Shown here: positions 25,439 through 28,164 of the stretch, piece after piece
Layout: each line of letters begins with the position of its first letter
Numbering within the stretch: the stretch's first letter is position 1
DNA from: JADLHS01 sp036274115
Lineage (GTDB): Bacteria; Verrucomicrobiota; Verrucomicrobiia; Limisphaerales; JADLHS01
Direction: 5' to 3'
NCBI GenBank assembly: GCA_036274115.1
Contig: DASUGI010000237.1
Span: 1-28,164 of the forward strand
DNA: 28,164 bases
Made by a program: the position numbers and the translations under genes
The notes under the pieces: model-generated
Told to the model about the DNA's origin: nothing
Databases searched by the model: none
What the model saw: the letters and a program-made list of their open reading frames with translations, nothing else

Positions 25439-26563
25439 ATGAATCTCCAACGCATCGCCTGTTTCGGGGCGGTAATAGTCGCCGCGCTCTGCCTCACTGG
25501 CTGCAATAAAGCCCGTGCCGACAAAAAAGACGATAAGAAGGAAACCAAGGACGACGCGTTACCGGTCGAAGTCACTACCCTCACTCGCGGCGGCATCGAG
25601 GCAACGATCCGCAACTCCACTCACCTCGAAGCCGAGGAAGAGGTGAAGGTCTATGCCCGCACCGCAAATCGCGTGACCGAACTGCTGGTCGAGGAAGGAG
25701 ACGTGGTCAAGAAAGACCAGATTCTTCTGCGCCTCGACAAAGACATTCAGACCACCGCTTACACCAAAGCCGAAGCCAGCGTGGCCAAAGGCCGAGAAGA
25801 GTTCGAGCGCGAGAAGGCATTGTTCGAGCAAAAACTTGTCAGTGAACAATCGTTTAACAATTCCAAGCACGAGTTGCGGCAGCTCGAACTTGCCGTCGAA
25901 GACGCCAAACGCGGTTTGGAATACACCGAGGTGCGCGCTCCCATCGCCGGCACGATCAGTCAGCGACTCGTCAAATACGGCGACCTGGTAAATCTCAACC
26001 AGCACCTGTTCGACATCGTGGACTTCAACTCCATGGTCGCGCGCATTTATGTGCCGGAGAAGCATCTGCCGGATATAAAATTGGATCAGCCTGCGCGCGT
26101 GACGGCCACTCCCTTTGCGGGCACAGAGTTCAAAGGCTATGTGAAACGTATTGCCCCGATTGTTGAAGCCAGAACCGGCACGGTGAAGGTCACTATTGGT
26201 CTGCGCGAGATCGGGCAGTTGCGACCCGGCATGTATGTGGATGTGGAACTCATCACCGCCAAGCGCGCCGATGCCCTGCTCATCACGAAACGCGCCCTGC
26301 TCTACGACGGAGAACTCAGTTACGTTTTTCGCCTGATGCCGGAACGCAAGGTTGAGCGTGTCGTGGTTGAATCCAAAATCGCGGACAAACTCAACATCGA
26401 ACCGCTTTCCGGATTCAACGAGGGCGATCAAATCGTTGTCGCTGGCCAAACGGGTTTAAAGGACGGCGCCAAGGTGCGGTTGCCGGGAGACAAGCCTCCG
26501 GATGAAAAGAAAGAGGCCAAGGAAGAAAACGCCCAACAACCCGCGCCTGCCAAAAAATCGTAA
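25439..26563 (+). CDS. RND efflux membrane-fusion (HlyD/AcrA-type) lipoprotein adaptor
   Basis: A 374-residue periplasmic adaptor. From the ATG at 25439 the N-terminus is a lipoprotein signal (IACFGAVIVAALCLTGC, lipobox LTGC, Cys at 22), followed by a charged Lys/Asp-rich linker. Then come a split biotinyl-lipoyl domain (VTELLVEEGDVVKKDQILLRLD and EVRAPIAGTISQRL), a helical hairpin between them (AKGREEFEREKALFEQ), and beta-barrel and membrane-proximal domains (VEARTGTVKVTIG, LRPGMYVDVEL). The tail is Lys/Glu/Pro-rich. It should join the inner-membrane pump encoded 24 bases downstream to an outer-membrane channel; no channel gene is in the window. Substrates are unknown. Confidence 0.92.
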   Translation: MNLQRIACFGAVIVAALCLTGCNKARADKKDDKKETKDDALPVEVTTLTRGGIEATIRNSTHLEAEEEVKVYARTANRVTELLVEEGDVVKKDQILLRLDKDIQTTAYTKAEASVAKGREEFEREKALFEQKLVSEQSFNNSKHELRQLELAVEDAKRGLEYTEVRAPIAGTISQRLVKYGDLVNLNQHLFDIVDFNSMVARIYVPEKHLPDIKLDQPARVTATPFAGTEFKGYVKRIAPIVEARTGTVKVTIGLREIGQLRPGMYVDVELITAKRADALLITKRALLYDGELSYVFRLMPERKVERVVVESKIADKLNIEPLSGFNEGDQIVVAGQTGLKDGAKVRLPGDKPPDEKKEAKEENAQQPAPAKKS

Positions 26564-26587
26564 GCGGATTCACGCTGCCGCGAGCCA

Positions 26588-28164
26588 ATGACCACCCCTC
26601 GACAACGGCTGACGCATTTCACCACGAATCGGCCCGTTGCCGTGCTGATGGTGTTTCTTTCGGCCGTCGTCTTCGGCTACTTCTCCTTCAAGCGGCTGCC
26701 GGTGAATCTGATGCCGGAGTTGAATTATCCGACGCTCACGGTCCGCACCGAATTCCCCGGCGCTGCGCCCGAAGAAGTTGAAAACGAAATCAGCCGGCCC
26801 ATCGAAGAAGCACTCGGGGTCATCGGCGGTTTGAACAAGATCAGCAGCATCAGTCGCGCGGGCATGAGCGACGTCGTGCTCGAGTTTGTTTGGGGCACGG
26901 ACATGTCCAAGGCCACGCAGGAAGCGCTGGAAAAACTGGAACTGGTTTTCTTGCCTCGAGAAGCCGAGCGCCCGTTGCTGCTCCACTTTGACCCTTCGCT
27001 CGATCCCATCATGGAAATGAGTTTTTCCGGAGAGGGACAGCGTTATCAGGGCGAACAAGGCCTTCGCCGTTTGCGGAGAATTGCCGAGTTGCAAATCAAG
27101 CGCGCGCTCGAACCCATCGCCGGTGTCGCCGCGGTGCGCGTCCGCGGAGGATTGGAGGAGGAGTATCACGTTTTGCTCGACCGGGAGGCGCTCCAACGCA
27201 GCGGCCTTTCGATTCAACATGTCATTGACCGGCTTCGCCAGGAAAACATCAACGTCGCTGGCGGCACGCTCAAGGAAGGTCGCGCCGAATACATGGTGCG
27301 CACGCTCAACGAGTATGAAAACCTCGACCAGATTGCCGAAACCATCGTCACGCGCGTTGGCGAACGCAACATCCGCGTCAAAGACCTGGGCCGAATCATT
27401 CGCACGCAGAAGGACCGCGAAATTCTGACGCGCACTGATGGAACAGAGAGCGTTCAGATCGACATCTACAAGGAAGCGGACGCGAACATGGTGGAGGTCG
27501 CCAAGGCAGTGGCGCTCGCAGTGGGCAAATTCAGTGACGAACCGAAGACGAGCGATACGAAAACCAATGCCGCTCCCTCCGCCATGAAGGACAAAGCCGA
27601 AGGTCTGGCTCAACGGCTCTACAAGGAAGAAGGCGCGAAGCTCGTAATCTCCGCTGACCGCTCCAAGTTCATTGAAAGCAGCGTCAACGAAGTTCGGGAC
27701 ACTGCAATCTACGGCGGTCTCCTTGCCATCCTCGTGCTTTATCTCTTCCTCGCGGATGTAAAGACCACCCTCATAATCAGCCTGACCATTCCTCTCTCGC
27801 TCCTGATCACGTTTGCCCCGCTGAATCTCCTCGGCGTGACGCTCAACATCATGTCGCTGGGTGGTCTGGCACTTGGCATCGGCAATCTGGTGGATTGTTC
27901 CATTGTCGTGCTGGAATCTGTCTTTCGATGCAAGGAGGAAGGCGACGATATCATCACTGCCGCCGTGCGCGGCACCAATGAAGTCAAAGGCGCGGTGATT
28001 GCCTCGACACTGACCACGGTGGCGGTGTTCTTCCCGATTGTCTTCGTTGAAGGAATCGCTGGCCAGGCCTTCGGTGATTTGGGGTGGGCCGTGGTGATTT
28101 CCCAAATCGCGTCTTTGTTGGTGGCGATCTACTTCATCCCGATGCTCGCCAGTCGACAGAAAAT
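26588..28164 (+). CDS. AcrB-like RND efflux pump (3' end beyond window)
   Basis: The frame is open from the ATG at 26588 to the right edge (525 complete codons, C-terminal half missing). It begins with TTPRQRLTHFTTNRPVAVLM, the first transmembrane helix and a porter domain with FPGAAPEEVENEISRPIEEAL, a typical ACR_tran N-terminus. Helices 2-6 follow, from YGGLLAILVLYLFLADVKTT to GWAVVISQIASLLVAIYF. The TM4 proton-relay motif reads NLVDCSIVVLES: Asp436 is kept at the first AcrB Asp position, while the second is Cys437. A charged, Ala/Lys-rich insertion lies before KLVISADRSKFIESS. It works with the adaptor encoded just upstream. Whether it exports drugs, lipids or metals cannot be decided from half a protein. 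Confidence 0.92.
   Translation, partial: MTTPRQRLTHFTTNRPVAVLMVFLSAVVFGYFSFKRLPVNLMPELNYPTLTVRTEFPGAAPEEVENEISRPIEEALGVIGGLNKISSISRAGMSDVVLEFVWGTDMSKATQEALEKLELVFLPREAERPLLLHFDPSLDPIMEMSFSGEGQRYQGEQGLRRLRRIAELQIKRALEPIAGVAAVRVRGGLEEEYHVLLDREALQRSGLSIQHVIDRLRQENINVAGGTLKEGRAEYMVRTLNEYENLDQIAETIVTRVGERNIRVKDLGRIIRTQKDREILTRTDGTESVQIDIYKEADANMVEVAKAVALAVGKFSDEPKTSDTKTNAAPSAMKDKAEGLAQRLYKEEGAKLVISADRSKFIESSVNEVRDTAIYGGLLAILVLYLFLADVKTTLIISLTIPLSLLITFAPLNLLGVTLNIMSLGGLALGIGNLVDCSIVVLESVFRCKEEGDDIITAAVRGTNEVKGAVIASTLTTVAVFFPIVFVEGIAGQAFGDLGWAVVISQIASLLVAIYFIPMLASRQK

Noticed and set aside
25559..26449. 296-codon open frame on the minus strand
   Set aside because: Antisense to the membrane-fusion adaptor; no recognisable motif.
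26570..28105. 511-codon open frame on the minus strand
   Set aside because: It lies wholly antisense to the RND pump frame, which has clear family motifs; composition is low-information and acidic/His-rich, typical of an antisense shadow in GC-rich genes.

Overview
The window looks like a chromosomal segment of a Verrucomicrobiota-type bacterium (Pedosphaera/Limisphaera-like). I infer this from several signs. There is a decayed PEP-CTERM tail, a secreted PQQ-like propeller opening with the WPRFLGP signature common in planctomycetes and verrucomicrobia, and a secreted metzincin whose C-terminal module is typical of that phylum. Clear Shine-Dalgarno sequences are rare and several starts are GTG. 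No rRNA, tRNA, CRISPR array or insertion sequence was seen. Coding density is high and base composition is moderately GC-rich throughout.

Region A (1-8624, minus strand) is one tightly packed operon read right to left: acyl/aryl-AMP ligase, acyl carrier protein, condensation-type acyltransferase, FAD-dependent oxidoreductase, PaaK-like AMP ligase, GT2 glycosyltransferase fused to DUF2062, and an MMPL/RND exporter that runs off the left edge. Every junction is an overlap or a direct abutment. The gene set suggests a carrier-bound acyl or aryl compound that is activated, oxidised, joined, possibly glycosylated and exported. It resembles aryl-polyene/xanthomonadin/flexirubin-type loci, but no ketosynthase is present inside the window.

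Region B (8802-15503) is signalling. A 1752-residue soluble histidine kinase (receiver, eight PAS, two GAF, HisKA_3, HATPase) is closed by a strong hairpin. Facing it is a NarL/LuxR-type response regulator, its natural partner class. Between them lie a broken PEP-CTERM gene end and a possible 51-residue membrane protein.

Region C (15764-21127) has a specialised NusG-like factor directly upstream of a secreted PQQ-like propeller, then a convergent VOC-fold protein and a large secreted metallopeptidase, both on the minus strand.

Region D (21469-28164, plus strand) has a three-gene TPR-protein-associated TRAP transporter (TatT lipoprotein, solute receptor, fused small+large permease) with 4-base overlaps. 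It is followed by a lipoprotein membrane-fusion adaptor and an AcrB-like RND pump cut by the right edge.
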